NCBI RefSeq assembly: GCF_007829875.1
Contig: NZ_VIWV01000001.1
Coordinates: 3,318,501-3,382,500, forward strand
Direction of reading: 5' to 3'
DNA from: Streptomyces capillispiralis
GTDB taxonomy: Bacteria; Actinomycetota; Actinomycetes; Streptomycetales; Streptomycetaceae
Length of the DNA: 64,000 nt
In this document: piece after piece, positions 1-11,143 of the stretch
Layout of the letters: the number at the start of each line of letters is the position of its first letter
How positions within the stretch are numbered: the first letter of the stretch is position 1
Notes under the pieces: model-generated
Told to the model about the DNA's origin: nothing
Seen by the model: only the letters and a program-made list of their open reading frames with translations
The model's database searches: none
Translations under genes and position numbers: made by a program

Positions 1-16
1 TTTGTCTGCCGGTTCC

Positions 17-92
17 CCGGGGGCCGCTCATGCGCTTGAGCGAACGGCCCCCGGAGCCTGGCGGAACTGCCCTGCGAGGAATGCCTCGCAGG
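17..92 (-). terminator. Two hairpins downstream of rpsQ
   Basis: Two perfect inverted repeats follow the rpsQ stop. The first has 10-bp arms at 17-26 and 45-54 with an inner 4-bp stem (27-30 with 37-40). The second has 9-bp arms at 71-79 and 84-92 around a 4-nt loop. Neither has a T-tract. The next gene expected in Streptomyces is rplN, beyond the window edge, so these may be processing or attenuation hairpins between the S10 and spc parts of the cluster rather than a full stop. Confidence 0.4.
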
Positions 93-125
93 AACGTACT
101 TGCGGAATTCCCTTGCGGGAACTGC

Positions 126-413
126 CTACTTGGCCTTCTCGAGGATCTCGACGACGCGCCAGTGCTTCGTGGCGGACAGCGGCCGGGTCTCCATCAGGAG
201 GACGCGGTCGCCGATGCCGGCGGCGTTCTGCTCGTCGTGGGCCTTGAGCTTGCTCGTGCTGCGGATGACCTTGCCGTACAGCGCGTGCTTCTTGCGGTCC
301 TCGACGGCGACGACGACGGTCTTGTCCATCTTGTCGCTGACGACGATGCCCTCACGGGTCTTGCGGTCGCCCCGAGCCTCAGTGTTCGTCTCAGTCACGT
401 TGTTCTCGCTCAT
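126..413 (-). CDS. rpsQ: 30S ribosomal protein S17
   Basis: S17 is a primary 16S rRNA-binding protein of the 30S body, with an OB fold. The 95-residue product matches the family: the core begins [20 protein letters not shown] near residue 23 and ends VVEILEKAK. The N-terminal 20 or so residues ([17 protein letters not shown]) are an acidic extension typical of actinobacteria. The start codon overlaps the rpmC stop (TGATG), so translation is probably coupled. It is the last S10-operon gene inside the window. Confidence 0.97.
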   Translation of the reverse strand: MSENNVTETNTEARGDRKTREGIVVSDKMDKTVVVAVEDRKKHALYGKVIRSTSKLKAHDEQNAAGIGDRVLLMETRPLSATKHWRVVEILEKAK

Positions 414-637
414 CAGGCGCTCTCCACCGTCTCGATGCCCAGCTCGCGCTCACGCATCAGGGTGTAGATCCGCGCGATGTCCTTGCGGACGGCCTTGAGC
501 CGACCGTGGTTCTCGAGCTGGCCCGTCGCCGCCTGGAAGCGGAGGTTGAACAGCTCTTCCTTGGCCTCGCGAAGCTTCGCAAGAAGCTCCTCGTCACCCA
601 GTTCGCGCAGCTCGGACGCCTTGGTACCGGCCGACAT
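413..637 (-). CDS. rpmC: 50S ribosomal protein L29
   Basis: L29 is a small coiled-coil protein that binds 23S rRNA near the exit tunnel, where it helps dock trigger factor and SRP. The 74-residue product has the typical [20 protein letters not shown] helix and the [17 protein letters not shown] signature. The ATG at 637 overlaps the rplP stop (TGATG). A GTG one codon upstream is also possible and would give 75 residues. Its downstream end overlaps rpsQ. Confidence 0.97.
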   Translation of the reverse strand: MSAGTKASELRELGDEELLAKLREAKEELFNLRFQAATGQLENHGRLKAVRKDIARIYTLMRERELGIETVESA

Positions 638-1056
638 CACGCTTCACCTGCCTCGCGCTTGACGATCCGGCACTTCATCGGCAGCTTGTGGGCCGCACGG
701 GTCAGCGCCTCACGGGCGATCTTCTCGTTGGGGTACGACAGCTCGAACATGACGCGTCCGGGCTTGACGTTGGCGATCCACCACTCCGGAGAACCCTTAC
801 CGGAACCCATGCGGGTCTCGGCGGGCTTCTTGGTGAGCGGACGGTCCGGGTAGATGTTGATCCAGACCTTGCCGCCACGCTTGATGTGGCGGGTCATCGC
901 GATACGAGCCGCCTCGATCTGGCGGTTCGTGACGTAGGCCGGGGTCAGCGCCTGGATGCCGTACTCGCCGAACGCAACCTGCGTGCCACCCTTGGACATG
1001 CCGTTGCGCTTGGGGTGGTGCTGCTTGCGGTGCTTGACCCTACGGGGGATCAGCAT
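637..1056 (-). CDS. rplP: 50S ribosomal protein L16
   Basis: L16 organises the A-site finger region of 23S rRNA and contacts A-site tRNA. The 139-residue product is full length. It starts [19 protein letters not shown] and has the conserved stretch [19 protein letters not shown] near residue 80. It starts 5 nt after the rpsC stop and ends on the rpmC start. Confidence 0.98.
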   Translation of the reverse strand: MLIPRRVKHRKQHHPKRNGMSKGGTQVAFGEYGIQALTPAYVTNRQIEAARIAMTRHIKRGGKVWINIYPDRPLTKKPAETRMGSGKGSPEWWIANVKPGRVMFELSYPNEKIAREALTRAAHKLPMKCRIVKREAGEA

Positions 1057-1061
1057 GTCGG

Positions 1062-1889
1062 TCAGGCCTCCGTTCCGGTGCTCTCAGCCGGAGCGGCAGC
1101 CGGAGCGTCGGCCTTGGGGGCCTCGGCAGCGGGAGCCTGCTGCGGCTTGCGGCCGCGGCCGCCACGCTCGCCACCGCGGCCACCACGGGCCGGACGGTCG
1201 GCGCCACCACGGGCCGGGCGGTTGCCGGCACGGGCGGCTGCGTTCTCGGCGCGGACCTCGGCGATGTTCTTGACGTCGCCCTTGTAGATCCAGACCTTCA
1301 CACCGATGCGGCCGAAGGTCGTCTTGGCCTCGAAGAAGCCGTAGTCCACGTTCGCGCGGAGCGTGTGCAGGGGCACACGGCCCTCGCGGTAGAACTCCGA
1401 GCGGGACATCTCGGCGCCACCGAGGCGGCCACCGCACTGGATCTTGATGCCCTTGGCGCCGGCCTTCATGGCGGACTGCATGCTCTTGCGCATGGCCCGA
1501 CGGAAGGAGACGCGGGAGGAGAGCTGCTCGGCGACGGCCTGGGCGACCAGCTGAGCGTCGGTCTCGGGGTTCTTGACCTCGAGGATGTTCAGCTGGACCT
1601 GCTTGCCGGTGAGCTTCTCGAGGTCACCGCGGATGCGGTCGGCCTCGGCGCCGCGGCGGCCGATGACGATGCCCGGACGAGCGGTGTGGATGTCCACACG
1701 CACACGGTCACGGGTGCGCTCGATCTCGACCTTGGAGATGCCGGCGCGCTCCATGCCGGACGTCATCATCCGACGGATGGCGACGTCTTCCTTGACGTAG
1801 TCCTTGTACAGCTTGTCGGCGTACCAACGCGACTTGAAGTCGGTCGTGACACCGAGCCGGAACCCGTGCGGGTTTACCTTCTGGCCCAT
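1062..1889 (-). CDS. rpsC: 30S ribosomal protein S3
   Basis: S3 forms part of the mRNA entry channel and its helicase function on the 30S head. Domains in order are an N-terminal KH type II domain (GxxG-like [19 protein letters not shown] near 77-95) and the C-terminal S3 domain ([18 protein letters not shown] near 155). The 275-residue length exceeds the roughly 233 of E. coli because of a tail (about 215-275) rich in RGG and Ala/Pro, usual in streptomycetes. The ATG overlaps the rplV stop (TAATG). Confidence 0.97.
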   Translation of the reverse strand: MGQKVNPHGFRLGVTTDFKSRWYADKLYKDYVKEDVAIRRMMTSGMERAGISKVEIERTRDRVRVDIHTARPGIVIGRRGAEADRIRGDLEKLTGKQVQLNILEVKNPETDAQLVAQAVAEQLSSRVSFRRAMRKSMQSAMKAGAKGIKIQCGGRLGGAEMSRSEFYREGRVPLHTLRANVDYGFFEAKTTFGRIGVKVWIYKGDVKNIAEVRAENAAARAGNRPARGGADRPARGGRGGERGGRGRKPQQAPAAEAPKADAPAAAPAESTGTEA

Positions 1890-2236
1890 TACCGGGTTCC
1901 TTCCTTGCTGCTGACGACCACGGTGATGTGGCTGGTCCGCTTGCGGATCCGGTAGGCGCGGCCCTGGGCACGCGGCCGGAACCGCTTCAGGGTCGGGCCC
2001 TCGTCGACGTAGGCCTCGGAAATGAAGAGGCTGTCGACATCGGTGTGGTCGTAGTTGTGCGCGGCGTTGGCGATGGCGCTGTCCAGCACCTTGCCGACCG
2101 GCACGCTCGCGGCCTGCGGGGCGAAACGCAGGACCGCCTGAGCCTCCGTGGCATCCATGCCACGGATGAGGTCCACCACGCGGCGGGCCTTCATGGGCGT
2201 GACGCGGATGTACCGCGCCTGGGCCCTGGCTTCCAT
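1889..2236 (-). CDS. rplV: 50S ribosomal protein L22
   Basis: L22 lines the peptide exit tunnel, and its beta-hairpin tip is a macrolide-resistance site. I chose the ATG at 2236, giving 115 residues starting [20 protein letters not shown], the usual actinobacterial N-terminus. The frame stays open 12 codons further upstream but that extension is not conserved in the family. The tunnel hairpin region ([20 protein letters not shown]) is intact. Coupled to rpsC by overlapping stop and start. Confidence 0.95.
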   Translation of the reverse strand: MEARAQARYIRVTPMKARRVVDLIRGMDATEAQAVLRFAPQAASVPVGKVLDSAIANAAHNYDHTDVDSLFISEAYVDEGPTLKRFRPRAQGRAYRIRKRTSHITVVVSSKEGTR

Positions 2237-2280
2237 GGTTGTCCCTTCAGTGTCTGTCATGGTCGATTGCACCCCGCCGA

Positions 2281-2562
2281 CTAGCGGCGCTTCGACTTCC
2301 GGTCGTCCTTGACGTGGCCCCGGAAGGTGCGGGTCGGCGAGAACTCGCCGAGCTTGTGGCCGACCATCGACTCGGTGACAAACACCGGGATGTGGGTCTT
2401 GCCGTTGTGCACCGCGATCGTGTGGCCCAGCATGTCCGGGACGATCATCGAGCGACGGGACCAGGTCTTGATGACGTTCTTGGTACCGGCTTCGTTCTGG
2501 ACGACCACCTTCTTGATCAGGTGGTTGTCGACGAAGGGTCCCTTCTTCAAGCTACGAGGCAT
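2281..2562 (-). CDS. rpsS: 30S ribosomal protein S19
   Basis: S19 sits on the 30S head with S13 and contacts A- and P-site tRNA. The 93-residue product is full length: [15 protein letters not shown] at the start and the signature [18 protein letters not shown] near 67-84. It starts 12 nt after the rplB stop. Confidence 0.97.
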   Translation of the reverse strand: MPRSLKKGPFVDNHLIKKVVVQNEAGTKNVIKTWSRRSMIVPDMLGHTIAVHNGKTHIPVFVTESMVGHKLGEFSPTRTFRGHVKDDRKSKRR

Positions 2563-2574
2563 CTCAACCCGTCC

Positions 2575-3411
2575 TTAGCGCTTCTTGTTCGTCTTGCGGC
2601 GGCGGACGATGTACTTGTTCGACGCCTTCTTGGGCGAACGAGTACGGCCTTCCTTCTTGCCCCACGGAGACACGGGGTGACGACCACCGGAGGTCCGGCC
2701 CTCACCACCACCGTGCGGGTGGTCAACCGGGTTCATGACGACACCACGGACGGTCGGGCGGACGCCCAGCCACCGCTTACGGCCGGCCTTACCCCAGTTG
2801 ATGTTGCTCTGCTCGGCGTTGCCGACCTCGCCGACGGTGGCGCGGCAGCGGACGTCGACCAGGCGGATCTCGCCGGACGGCATGCGCAGGTGGGCCATGG
2901 AGCCCTCCTTCGCGAGCAGCTGCACCGAGGCGCCGGCGGAGCGGGCGAACTTCGCGCCGCCGCCGGGACGCAGCTCGATGGCGTGCAGCGTCGTACCGAC
3001 CGGGATGTTGCGCAGGGCAAGGTTGTTGCCCGGCTTGATGTCGGCCCCGGGACCGTTCTCGACGCGGTCGCCCTGCTGCAGGTTGCGCGGGGCGAGGATG
3101 TAGCGCTTCTCGCCGTCGGCGTAGTGCAGCAGCGCGATGCGCGCGGTGCGGTTGGGGTCGTACTCGATGTGCGCGACCTTCGCCGGCACGCCGTCCTTGT
3201 CGTGACGACGGAAGTCGATCACGCGGTAGGCGCGCTTGTGGCCACCACCCTGGTGGCGCACGGTCACACGACCGGAATTGTTACGGCCGCCCTTGCTGTG
3301 CAGGGGACGGACCAGCGACTTCTCCGGCGTGGACCGCGTGACCTCGACGAAGTCGGCGACGCTGGAGCCACGACGGCCCGGAGTCGTCGGCTTGTACTTG
3401 CGGATACCCAT
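2575..3411 (-). CDS. rplB: 50S ribosomal protein L2
   Basis: L2 binds 23S rRNA next to the peptidyl transferase centre and is needed for subunit association. The 278-residue product is complete. The conserved [21 protein letters not shown] loop near 224-244 contains the histidine implicated in peptidyl transfer (DHPHGGGEG). The basic N-terminal part ([31 protein letters not shown]) is present. Upstream gap to rplW is about 38 nt. Confidence 0.98.
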   Translation of the reverse strand: MGIRKYKPTTPGRRGSSVADFVEVTRSTPEKSLVRPLHSKGGRNNSGRVTVRHQGGGHKRAYRVIDFRRHDKDGVPAKVAHIEYDPNRTARIALLHYADGEKRYILAPRNLQQGDRVENGPGADIKPGNNLALRNIPVGTTLHAIELRPGGGAKFARSAGASVQLLAKEGSMAHLRMPSGEIRLVDVRCRATVGEVGNAEQSNINWGKAGRKRWLGVRPTVRGVVMNPVDHPHGGGEGRTSGGRHPVSPWGKKEGRTRSPKKASNKYIVRRRKTNKKR

Positions 3412-3449
3412 TTCTCAGTCCTCGTCCGATATCGAACGATCCTGACCGC

Positions 3450-3869
3450 TTACGCGGTCGGACCGCCGAAGATGTCGATACGGTCGCCCTCGGCGAGGGT
3501 CACGATCGCGCGCTTGGTCGCCGCACGCTGGCCGAAGCCGGTGCGGGTCCGCTTGCGCTTGCCCTGGCGGTTGATCGTGTTGACCCCGGTGACCTTGACC
3601 GAGAAGACCGCCTGGACGGCCTGCTTGATCTGGGTCTTGTTCGCGTTGGGGTCGACGATGAACGTGTACTTGTTCTCGTCGATGAGCGCGTAGCTCTTCT
3701 CCGACACGACCGGCTTCAGCAGGACGTCACGGGGGTCCGTGTAGGCCTTGCTCGCCGGGGTGACGACGGTGTTCTTGCCCTCGGTGGCGTGGCGACGCGC
3801 CTTCTTGACGCGCGCCTCCTTCGCCTTCTTGGCCGCCTTGGAGGCGATGGAGGGGTGACGGACTGCCAT
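3450..3869 (-). CDS. rplW: 50S ribosomal protein L23
   Basis: L23 surrounds the tunnel exit and is the docking site for trigger factor and SRP. The 139-residue product starts [20 protein letters not shown] with a basic streptomycete N-terminal extension. The L23 core ([20 protein letters not shown]) starts near residue 48. The ATG at 3869 overlaps the rplD stop (TGATG). A longer open frame upstream lies inside rplD in the wrong frame and is not used. Confidence 0.96.
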   Translation of the reverse strand: MAVRHPSIASKAAKKAKEARVKKARRHATEGKNTVVTPASKAYTDPRDVLLKPVVSEKSYALIDENKYTFIVDPNANKTQIKQAVQAVFSVKVTGVNTINRQGKRKRTRTGFGQRAATKRAIVTLAEGDRIDIFGGPTA

Positions 3870-4528
3870 CAGACCTCGCTCCCTTCGTTGTCGTTGGCCG
3901 TGTTCGGGCCGGCGACGAAGGACTCGAAAGCGGCCTTGGTGAAGACCACGTCGTCCGAGACGAGAACGTCGTACGTGTTCAGCTGGCCCGGCTCCAGAAT
4001 GTGGATCTGGGGCAGGTTGCGGGCGGACAGCCACGCGGCCTCGTCGGCGCGGTCGACGACCAGGAGCAGGTTCTTGCGCTCCGAGATCTTGCCGAACAGC
4101 GTCCTGGCGGCCTTCGTGGAGGGCGTCTCACCCTCGATCACGCCGGTGACGACGTGAATACGGTTGTGGCGGGCCCGGTCGGTGAGGGCGTGGCGCAGGG
4201 CCGCGGCCTTCATCTTCTTCGGGGTCCGCTGCGAGTAGTCGCGCGGCTGCGGGCCGTGGACGACGCCACCGCCGGCGAACTGCGGTGCGCGGGTCGAACC
4301 CTGACGGGCGCGACCGGTGCCCTTCTGGCGGTAAGGCTTCTTGCCACCACCACGGACTTCACCGCGGGTCTTGGTCTTGTGGGTGCCCTGGCGGGCAGCG
4401 GCCAGCTGTGCGACGACGACCTGGTGGATCAGCGGAATGCTGACCTTCTCGACGTCGAAGATCTCCGCGGGGAGCTCGACGGTACCGGCCTTGTCGCCCG
4501 CCGGCGAAAGGATGTCAACAGTGCTCAT
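3869..4528 (-). CDS. rplD: 50S ribosomal protein L4
   Basis: L4 reaches into the exit tunnel beside L22. In gamma-proteobacteria it also represses its own operon, which is not known for Streptomyces. The 219-residue product has the tunnel loop [20 protein letters not shown] near 54-73, then [20 protein letters not shown]. Eight nt separate it from rplC. Confidence 0.97.
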   Translation of the reverse strand: MSTVDILSPAGDKAGTVELPAEIFDVEKVSIPLIHQVVVAQLAAARQGTHKTKTRGEVRGGGKKPYRQKGTGRARQGSTRAPQFAGGGVVHGPQPRDYSQRTPKKMKAAALRHALTDRARHNRIHVVTGVIEGETPSTKAARTLFGKISERKNLLLVVDRADEAAWLSARNLPQIHILEPGQLNTYDVLVSDDVVFTKAAFESFVAGPNTANDNEGSEV

Positions 4529-4536
4529 CGGTTACC

Positions 4537-5181
4537 TCAGGCCCCCTTGGCCGCGGTGCGGACCAGGACGAGGCCGCCGTTCGGACCGGGAACCGCGCCC
4601 TTGATGAGCAGCAGACCCTTCTCCGCGTCAACGGCGTGGACGGTCAGGTTCTGGGTGGTGACCCGCTCGTTGCCCATGCGACCCGCCATGCGGAGGCCCT
4701 TGAACACACGACCCGGGGTGGCGCAGCCACCGATGGAACCGGGCGAGCGGTGCTTGCGCTGGGTGCCGTGCCCGGCGCCGAGGCCACGGAAGTTGTGGCG
4801 CTTCATGACACCGGCGAAGCCCTTGCCCTTGCTCTTGCCGGTCACGTCGACCTTGACGCCGGCCTCGAACACCTCAGCGGTGATCTCCTGGCCGAGCGCG
4901 TACTCGGAGGCGTCCGCGGTGCGGATCTCGACGAGGTGGCGACGGGGGGTGACGTCGGCCTTGGCGAAGTGGCCCTTGAGGGGCTTGTTCACCTTGCGCG
5001 GGTCGATCTCGCCGAAGGCGATCTGGACCGACTCGTAGCCGTCGGCGTCGTTCGTACGGACCTGGGTGACGACGTTCGGGCCGGCCTTGACGACGGTGAC
5101 CGGAACAACACGGTTGTTCTCGTCCCACACCTGCGTCATACCGAGCTTCTCGCCCAGGATGCCCTTGATCTGCTTGGTCAT
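4537..5181 (-). CDS. rplC: 50S ribosomal protein L3
   Basis: L3 is an early assembly protein whose loop reaches the peptidyl transferase centre. The 214-residue product starts [19 protein letters not shown]. The family signature [20 protein letters not shown] with following [10 protein letters not shown] is near 122-152. I took the ATG at 5181 because the 14 residues encoded further upstream are not family-like and would run towards rpsJ. Confidence 0.97.
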   Translation of the reverse strand: MTKQIKGILGEKLGMTQVWDENNRVVPVTVVKAGPNVVTQVRTNDADGYESVQIAFGEIDPRKVNKPLKGHFAKADVTPRRHLVEIRTADASEYALGQEITAEVFEAGVKVDVTGKSKGKGFAGVMKRHNFRGLGAGHGTQRKHRSPGSIGGCATPGRVFKGLRMAGRMGNERVTTQNLTVHAVDAEKGLLLIKGAVPGPNGGLVLVRTAAKGA

Positions 5182-5197
5182 CTTCAGATCACCGGCC

Positions 5198-5506
5198 TCA
5201 GAGCTTGATCTCGATGTCGACACCGGCCGGGAGGTCGAGTCGCATCAGAGAGTCAACGGTCTTGGGGGTCGGGTCGAGGATGTCGATCAGGCGCTTGTGC
5301 GTGCGCATCTCGAAGTGCTCGCGCGAGTCCTTGTACTTGTGCGGCGACTTGATGACGCAGTACACGTTCTTCTCAGTGGGCAGCGGCACCGGGCCCGCGA
5401 CCGACGCACCAGTGCGAGTCACCGTCTCGACGATCTTCTTCGCCGAGCTGTCGATGACCTCGTGGTCGTAGGCCTTGAGCCGGATGCGGATCTTCTGTCC
5501 CGCCAT
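5198..5506 (-). CDS. rpsJ: 30S ribosomal protein S10
   Basis: S10 is a 30S head protein and, as NusE, links the ribosome to NusG and antitermination. The 102-residue product starts [20 protein letters not shown] and ends [12 protein letters not shown], the standard full length. It is the first gene of the S10 operon; every downstream gene to rpsQ is tightly spaced or overlapping. The open frame extends upstream, but that sequence is leader, not conserved protein. GACAGGA about 14 nt upstream is a rather distant Shine-Dalgarno. Confidence 0.97.
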   Translation of the reverse strand: MAGQKIRIRLKAYDHEVIDSSAKKIVETVTRTGASVAGPVPLPTEKNVYCVIKSPHKYKDSREHFEMRTHKRLIDILDPTPKTVDSLMRLDLPAGVDIEIKL

Positions 5507-5901
5507 GGCTACTTCGTAGTCCTGTCTCTCTTTACGCTCTGGAACCCGGTGTTCCAGGACTCGTCCTCCGACCCACGCGGTCGGGCGTGTCGCACTCTCG
5601 CTGACATGAATGTCCCTTGTTCGAACATCCCTGCGGGATTGACACGGCCCTACCAGAACCGTGAACCGGGGGCGAAAGGCCCACCGGGTGCCTGGCCGGT
5701 GCCGCGCCCACGCTTCCCGGAAGATTCCCGTACGTCCGTCCCTGAGCAGGGACGACGAGTACTGTGGGACTCGCTTCCGGTCCTCCCGGCGGGAGGCGCG
5801 CAGCATCAACACTCGACCGAGCAACTCGGACAGTCTGCCATATGGGGCGGGGCCCTGGCCAATCGAGCCGGAGACAATACCCCGGAGGCGGCGAGGATCA
5901 A
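5507..5901 (-). promoter_or_regulatory. S10 operon promoter candidate and long leader
   Basis: No gene lies in this stretch of nearly 400 bases. A candidate HrdB-type promoter is TTGATC (5896-5901), a 16-bp spacer and TATTGT (5874-5879), which predicts a leader of about 360 nt. The leader holds a 7-bp hairpin at 5539-5557 and, at 5568-5592, a 25-nt element that recurs with one mismatch in the str operon leader (19921-19945). The promoter is my reading by eye; the repeated element is directly visible. Confidence 0.5.
5568..5592 (-). promoter_or_regulatory. Conserved leader element, S10 copy
   Basis: In the sense direction this is CGACACGCCCGACC followed by GCGTGGGTCGG. It can fold into a hairpin with 6-bp arms CCGACC/GGTCGG around GCGTG. 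The copy in front of rpsL is identical at 24 of 25 positions. Here the element ends 62 nt before the rpsJ start, comparable to 51 nt before rpsL. Function is unknown to me; a shared ribosomal-protein leader signal is the natural guess. Confidence 0.55.
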
Positions 5902-5938
5902 ACCAGGGCTCGCCCGCGCCGCCCCGCAGCGCCCGACG

Positions 5939-7429
5939 TCACGTCGTGGAGCGGGCGCCGGACAGCTCCTCGCCGAAGTCGACGTCGGCGTAGCGGCGGG
6001 TCGCTCCGGCCGAGGTGCCGCCGATCGTGAGCGAGCCACTGGCGACCGGGCCGGTGGCGGAGCCGCGGGCGATCCACACCAGGCCGTCGGAGTTCTCGCC
6101 GGGCGTGCCGACGACGGCCTCGGCCCGGCCGTCCCTGTTCAGGTCGACGAGGTGGGTGGAGGCGCCGAACAGGTCTCCCTGCTCGGCGGCGCCCGGCACA
6201 CCGCTCGTGTTCTGCGTGTACCCCGTGGATCCGGCCGCGGTCAGCCCGCCGGCCGATCCGCGCAGCAGGGTCACCGAGCCTGCCTGGCCGACGGAACCGA
6301 CGGCCTCGCCGTGGCTGCCGACGAGGACGTCCGCGTACCGGTCGCCGTTGGTGTCCCCGACGCCGAGGGAGAAGCCGAACAGGTCGCCGTCCTCGCCGCC
6401 GCCGGGGACCGAGGCGGTGTCCTGGTGGACGACCTGGGGCCGCTGGCCGGCGGTGATGCCCTGGGCGCTGCCGTAGAGGACCTGGATCTCGCCGCCGCGG
6501 TGGGCGGGGGTGTCCCCGGACGTCAGGGACGCGTCGTAGGGGACACCGGTGACCAGGTCGCCGTACCCGTCTCCGTTGATGTCGCCGATCTGCCCGGACA
6601 GGCCGTCGGCGAGCGGGAGTTCGGTGTACGAGCCGTTGTCGTTCTCGAGGTGGACGGGGCCGCTGACGTCTCCGTCGGTGGGGCCGGGCAGCCAGAACCG
6701 CTCGGCCGTTCCGTCGCCGTCGACGTCGCCGGTGACGACTCCTCGGTTGGTGCCGAGCGCGTGCACGAACGCCCTGCGGGCGGGGGTCCCGGTCCGGGTG
6801 AAGGGGCCCGTGTAGGTCGTCGCCCCGCAGTGGCCGGTGACGCCGAGGTCGGGGGCCCCGTCGCCGGTGACGTCGCCCGCGGCGATGCCGGCCGCGAAAT
6901 GGCAGCCCTCGTCCAGGCCGGTGGGCGTCGGGACGGAGGCACCGCCCTTCAGCCCGGCGGAACCGCCCCAGACCACGGTGAGCGACCCGGTCCCGCCCAT
7001 GGTGCCCGCCGCCTCCCCGGGGGTGCCGACCAGCAGATCGGCGTAGCCGTCGCGGTCGAGGTCGGCGGAGGTGACCGCCGTGCCGAAGCGGTCCCACTCC
7101 TCGGGCACACCCGGTACTCCGCTGGTCGCCTGGGTGATCACGGTGCGGCGGGAGGCCGCGACACCGCTCGCGGAGCCGTACAGCACGACGACGGCGCCCG
7201 CGGCGTCGACCGAGCCGTTGGACGCGCCGGGCGCGCCCACGGCCAGGTCGCGGTAGCCGTCGCCGTTGAAGTCGTCCTGGACGGCGGCCGTGTTGGCGCC
7301 GCGGTAGGGGGATGCGGCCACGGCGGGGTGGGCGGGCAGGACCATGGCGGTGAGGGCGGCCGCGGCACCGACCGCGACGGCGGCGGCGAGGCGGCGGGAC
7401 CCGGGGGCGGGCTGGGCGGTGGTGGGCAT
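5939..7429 (-). CDS. Secreted FG-GAP repeat beta-propeller protein
   Basis: Predicted exported protein of 496 residues with an integrin-alpha-like fold. The ATG at 7429 has GGAG 5 nt upstream; an earlier in-frame GTG at 7504 has no ribosome-binding site and abuts the upstream gene. The signal peptide (basic GSRR, hydrophobic stretch, cleavage near AVA-A at about 38-40) is followed by about seven FG-GAP repeats with calcium-binding DxNxDG loops (for example DFNGDGYRDLAVGAPG, DLDRDGYADLLVGTPGE, DTNGDRYADVLVGSHGE). Seven repeats suit a seven-bladed propeller. The ligand is unknown. It lies 71 nt after a similar gene on the same strand, probably a duplicated pair. Confidence 0.85.
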   Translation of the reverse strand: MPTTAQPAPGSRRLAAAVAVGAAAALTAMVLPAHPAVAASPYRGANTAAVQDDFNGDGYRDLAVGAPGASNGSVDAAGAVVVLYGSASGVAASRRTVITQATSGVPGVPEEWDRFGTAVTSADLDRDGYADLLVGTPGEAAGTMGGTGSLTVVWGGSAGLKGGASVPTPTGLDEGCHFAAGIAAGDVTGDGAPDLGVTGHCGATTYTGPFTRTGTPARRAFVHALGTNRGVVTGDVDGDGTAERFWLPGPTDGDVSGPVHLENDNGSYTELPLADGLSGQIGDINGDGYGDLVTGVPYDASLTSGDTPAHRGGEIQVLYGSAQGITAGQRPQVVHQDTASVPGGGEDGDLFGFSLGVGDTNGDRYADVLVGSHGEAVGSVGQAGSVTLLRGSAGGLTAAGSTGYTQNTSGVPGAAEQGDLFGASTHLVDLNRDGRAEAVVGTPGENSDGLVWIARGSATGPVASGSLTIGGTSAGATRRYADVDFGEELSGARSTT

Positions 7430-7500
7430 GACGGCTCCGTGGGCGAAGGGCTGCGGGGACGACGGGGACGTTCCGACGGCGAAGGGGGAAGGTGCGGCGG

Positions 7501-8937
7501 TCACGGGCCGGTCACCACCCCGCCGAGGCGGGCGGCTCCCGCCGACCCGAGCCCCGCGCCGCCGACGCCGAAGCTGACCGCCCCGGTCGCGGTGACGGAG
7601 GCGGCCGAGCCGCGCAGGGACCAGACGGAACCCGCGCCGGCGTTCTCGCCCGGAGCGCCGATCAGCAGGTCGGCGTACCCGTCCTTGTTGGTGTCGACGA
7701 GCCGTACGGCGCTGCCGAACGCGTCGCCCTTCTCCGACGCGCCGGGGACGCCGGCGCTGTTCTGCGTCCAGTCGCGGGCGTGGGCGGTGTCCAGCAGGCC
7801 GCCGGTGCCTCGTACGACCGTGACGGCTCCGGTGCCGCCGTTCTCCCCCGGTGTGCCGATCACCAGGTCGGCCCGCCCGTCCTTGTCGGTGTCGCCGATC
7901 GCGACCGAGGCGCCGAAGCGGTCGCCCGCCTCACCGGTCCCGGGGACACCGGCGGTGTCCTGGCCGATGGTCTGGACGCGGCTCGGGGAGCCGCCGTACG
8001 CGGCGTCGTAGTAGACGGTGACCCGGCCGCCGAGCGAGGTGCCGGGGCTCTGCGCGGGGTCCTCCGGGTTGCCGACGACGAGGTCGGGTGAGCCGTTGCC
8101 GTCCAGGTCACCGACGGCGGAGACCGTGCCGGCGGGGAGGGTGGTGTGCTCGAAGTCGCCGGGGGTGACGAGCCAGGTGCCGGGGTCGTCGCCCTCTCCG
8201 TCGTACCCCCACCCGTCGTCGGAGGTGCCGCGGCCGTGGATCATCAGCCGGTCGTTGGCGGTGTCCGGCAGGTCGACCGCGGTCAGGGCGACGATGCCGT
8301 GCTCCGGATTGAAGGGGGTGCCGGTGCCGCTGCTGCCGGACTGCTCGGACAGGTCCGCCGGCATGAAGGTCACGTCGGCGTCGTTGGCGCCGATGGCGAT
8401 CGACAGCTTGCCGCCGTTCACCGGGTTGAGGGAGTCGTGGGTGGCCACGGCCAGCGTCCTGCCGTACGCGTCGTGGGAGTTGGGCCAGGGGTCGGCGACC
8501 GTCCTGGCCTTCGTCGGGCCGGAGGAGGTGCCCCACACGACCGTGACCGACCCGCCGCCCACGTCGCCGGAGACCTCCTCGCCCGGGGCGCCCACGACCA
8601 GGTCGGCGTACCCGTCGGCGTTCAGGTCGTGCACGACGACGGCGGCGCCGAAGCGGTCGCCCGCCTCGGCGCTGCCCGGGATGCCGGTGGAGTTCTGTGT
8701 CACGACGGTGCGTCTGGTGGTGTCGACGCCCCGGGCCGTGCCGTACAGGACGATGACGGCACCGGCCTTGGCCCGGCCCGCGACCGTGGCGTCCGGCGCC
8801 GAGACGACGACGTCGCGGTAGCCGTCCCTGTTGATGTCGCCCGGGGTGCCGGTGGCGCCGTGGGCCGCCGTCGCGACCAGCGGCGTAAGCCCTGAGGCGA
8901 GCATGACAGCGGATGTCAGCAGAGTGCGTGTGCGCAC
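7501..8937 (-). CDS. Secreted FG-GAP repeat beta-propeller protein
   Basis: A 478-residue paralogue of the downstream gene. I place the start at the GTG at 8937: GGAG sits 7 nt upstream and the product opens with a convincing signal peptide (RTRTLL, then SAVMLASGLTPLVATAAHG). The frame is open for another 180 codons upstream but that part is arginine-rich and unlike a protein. Calcium-loop repeats include DINRDGYRDVVVSAPD, DLNADGYADLVVGAPGE, DLDGNGSPDLVVGNPED, DTDKDGRADLVIGTPGE and DTNKDGYADLLIGAPGE. The middle repeat (about 135-215) is degenerate. Role unknown; cell-surface binding or adhesion is typical of the fold. Confidence 0.83.
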   Translation of the reverse strand: MRTRTLLTSAVMLASGLTPLVATAAHGATGTPGDINRDGYRDVVVSAPDATVAGRAKAGAVIVLYGTARGVDTTRRTVVTQNSTGIPGSAEAGDRFGAAVVVHDLNADGYADLVVGAPGEEVSGDVGGGSVTVVWGTSSGPTKARTVADPWPNSHDAYGRTLAVATHDSLNPVNGGKLSIAIGANDADVTFMPADLSEQSGSSGTGTPFNPEHGIVALTAVDLPDTANDRLMIHGRGTSDDGWGYDGEGDDPGTWLVTPGDFEHTTLPAGTVSAVGDLDGNGSPDLVVGNPEDPAQSPGTSLGGRVTVYYDAAYGGSPSRVQTIGQDTAGVPGTGEAGDRFGASVAIGDTDKDGRADLVIGTPGENGGTGAVTVVRGTGGLLDTAHARDWTQNSAGVPGASEKGDAFGSAVRLVDTNKDGYADLLIGAPGENAGAGSVWSLRGSAASVTATGAVSFGVGGAGLGSAGAARLGGVVTGP

Positions 8938-9532
8938 GAGGCATCTCCAGAGAGCACGGCGGGTCGAGAGCACACAGGAGACCGACGGGACGGCCGAAGA
9001 GTTGTACGGGAACCGAACGGACTTCACCGACGGCCGGCCGCGCCGCCCGGCCCTCCTGAAGGGCTGCCTCGTGAGAGGAAGGAGGTGCCCCGCGTCTTCG
9101 TCGCCCCCGACGGCCGGATCTTCCGCTGCACCGCTCTCCCGGCGGACCTCGCGTGTCTGCGCGAGCGAAGAGTCGCCTTCGAAACAGGACACGGACGCGT
9201 CCTTCACGGTCCGCGACCGGCGGGGCCTGTGCGGCACGTCACCGGCCGTACGTCTCCTCCCGGTCGCCCTCCACACCGCCGTGGCCGCCTGTGCCCTGCC
9301 CGCCCTGACCGGCACGTCGACCCGCCTCACGGGCTGTCCGCCCCTCGCGGCAGCCGGGGTGGCCGCGTTCCTGGTGACGCGCACGGCCCGCGGGGACGCC
9401 ACCCTCCGGTCCGGTAACACCGGACGAGCCGGGACCGGAGGGTGGCGTCCTGAAGACGGGGCGGCGGGCGGAGCCGTACGCGACACCGGTACGGCACCCG
9501 CCTCGCGCCCCGCTCGGCGCTGTCCGGACCGG
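8938..9532. other. Intergenic region without a supported gene
   Basis: About 600 bp between the FG-GAP genes and gdhA. Open frames here are arginine- and proline-rich and lack a spaced ribosome-binding site. The only clear structure is the strong hairpin at 9394-9450. Any promoter for the FG-GAP pair should lie at 8940-9390, but I see no convincing -35/-10. Confidence 0.5.
9394..9450 (-). terminator. gdhA terminator (19-bp perfect stem)
   Basis: Perfect 19-bp inverted repeat with arms at 9394-9412 and 9432-9450 and a 19-nt loop, 83 nt past the gdhA stop. There is no T-tract, which is common for Streptomyces terminators. It would also insulate the downstream FG-GAP pair. Confidence 0.75.
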
Positions 9533-11026
<1,494 letters not shown>

Positions 11027-11106
11027 TTAACGCGATACCAAGACCGCGGCCGGAATGCCCACCATCCGGACAGGGGGCACTAAGCCCCTCCGGGGCAGCA
11101 CCGGCT

Positions 11107-11143
11107 GCCCTCTCAGCCCTCCGGCAGGCCCTCTCAGCCCTCC
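11107..11143. repeat. 21-bp-period repeat duplicating the xylanase stop
   Basis: GCCCTCTCAGCCCTCC occurs at 11107-11122 and again at 11128-11143. The second copy contains the xylanase stop codon, so the gene end and its TGA are duplicated just downstream. It looks like a small slipped-strand duplication. Confidence 0.6.

Noticed and set aside
9085-9417. A 110-residue plus-strand frame after an AAGGAGG sequence
   Set aside because: The Shine-Dalgarno abuts the start codon with no spacer, and the translation is Arg/Pro/His-rich and unlike a protein.
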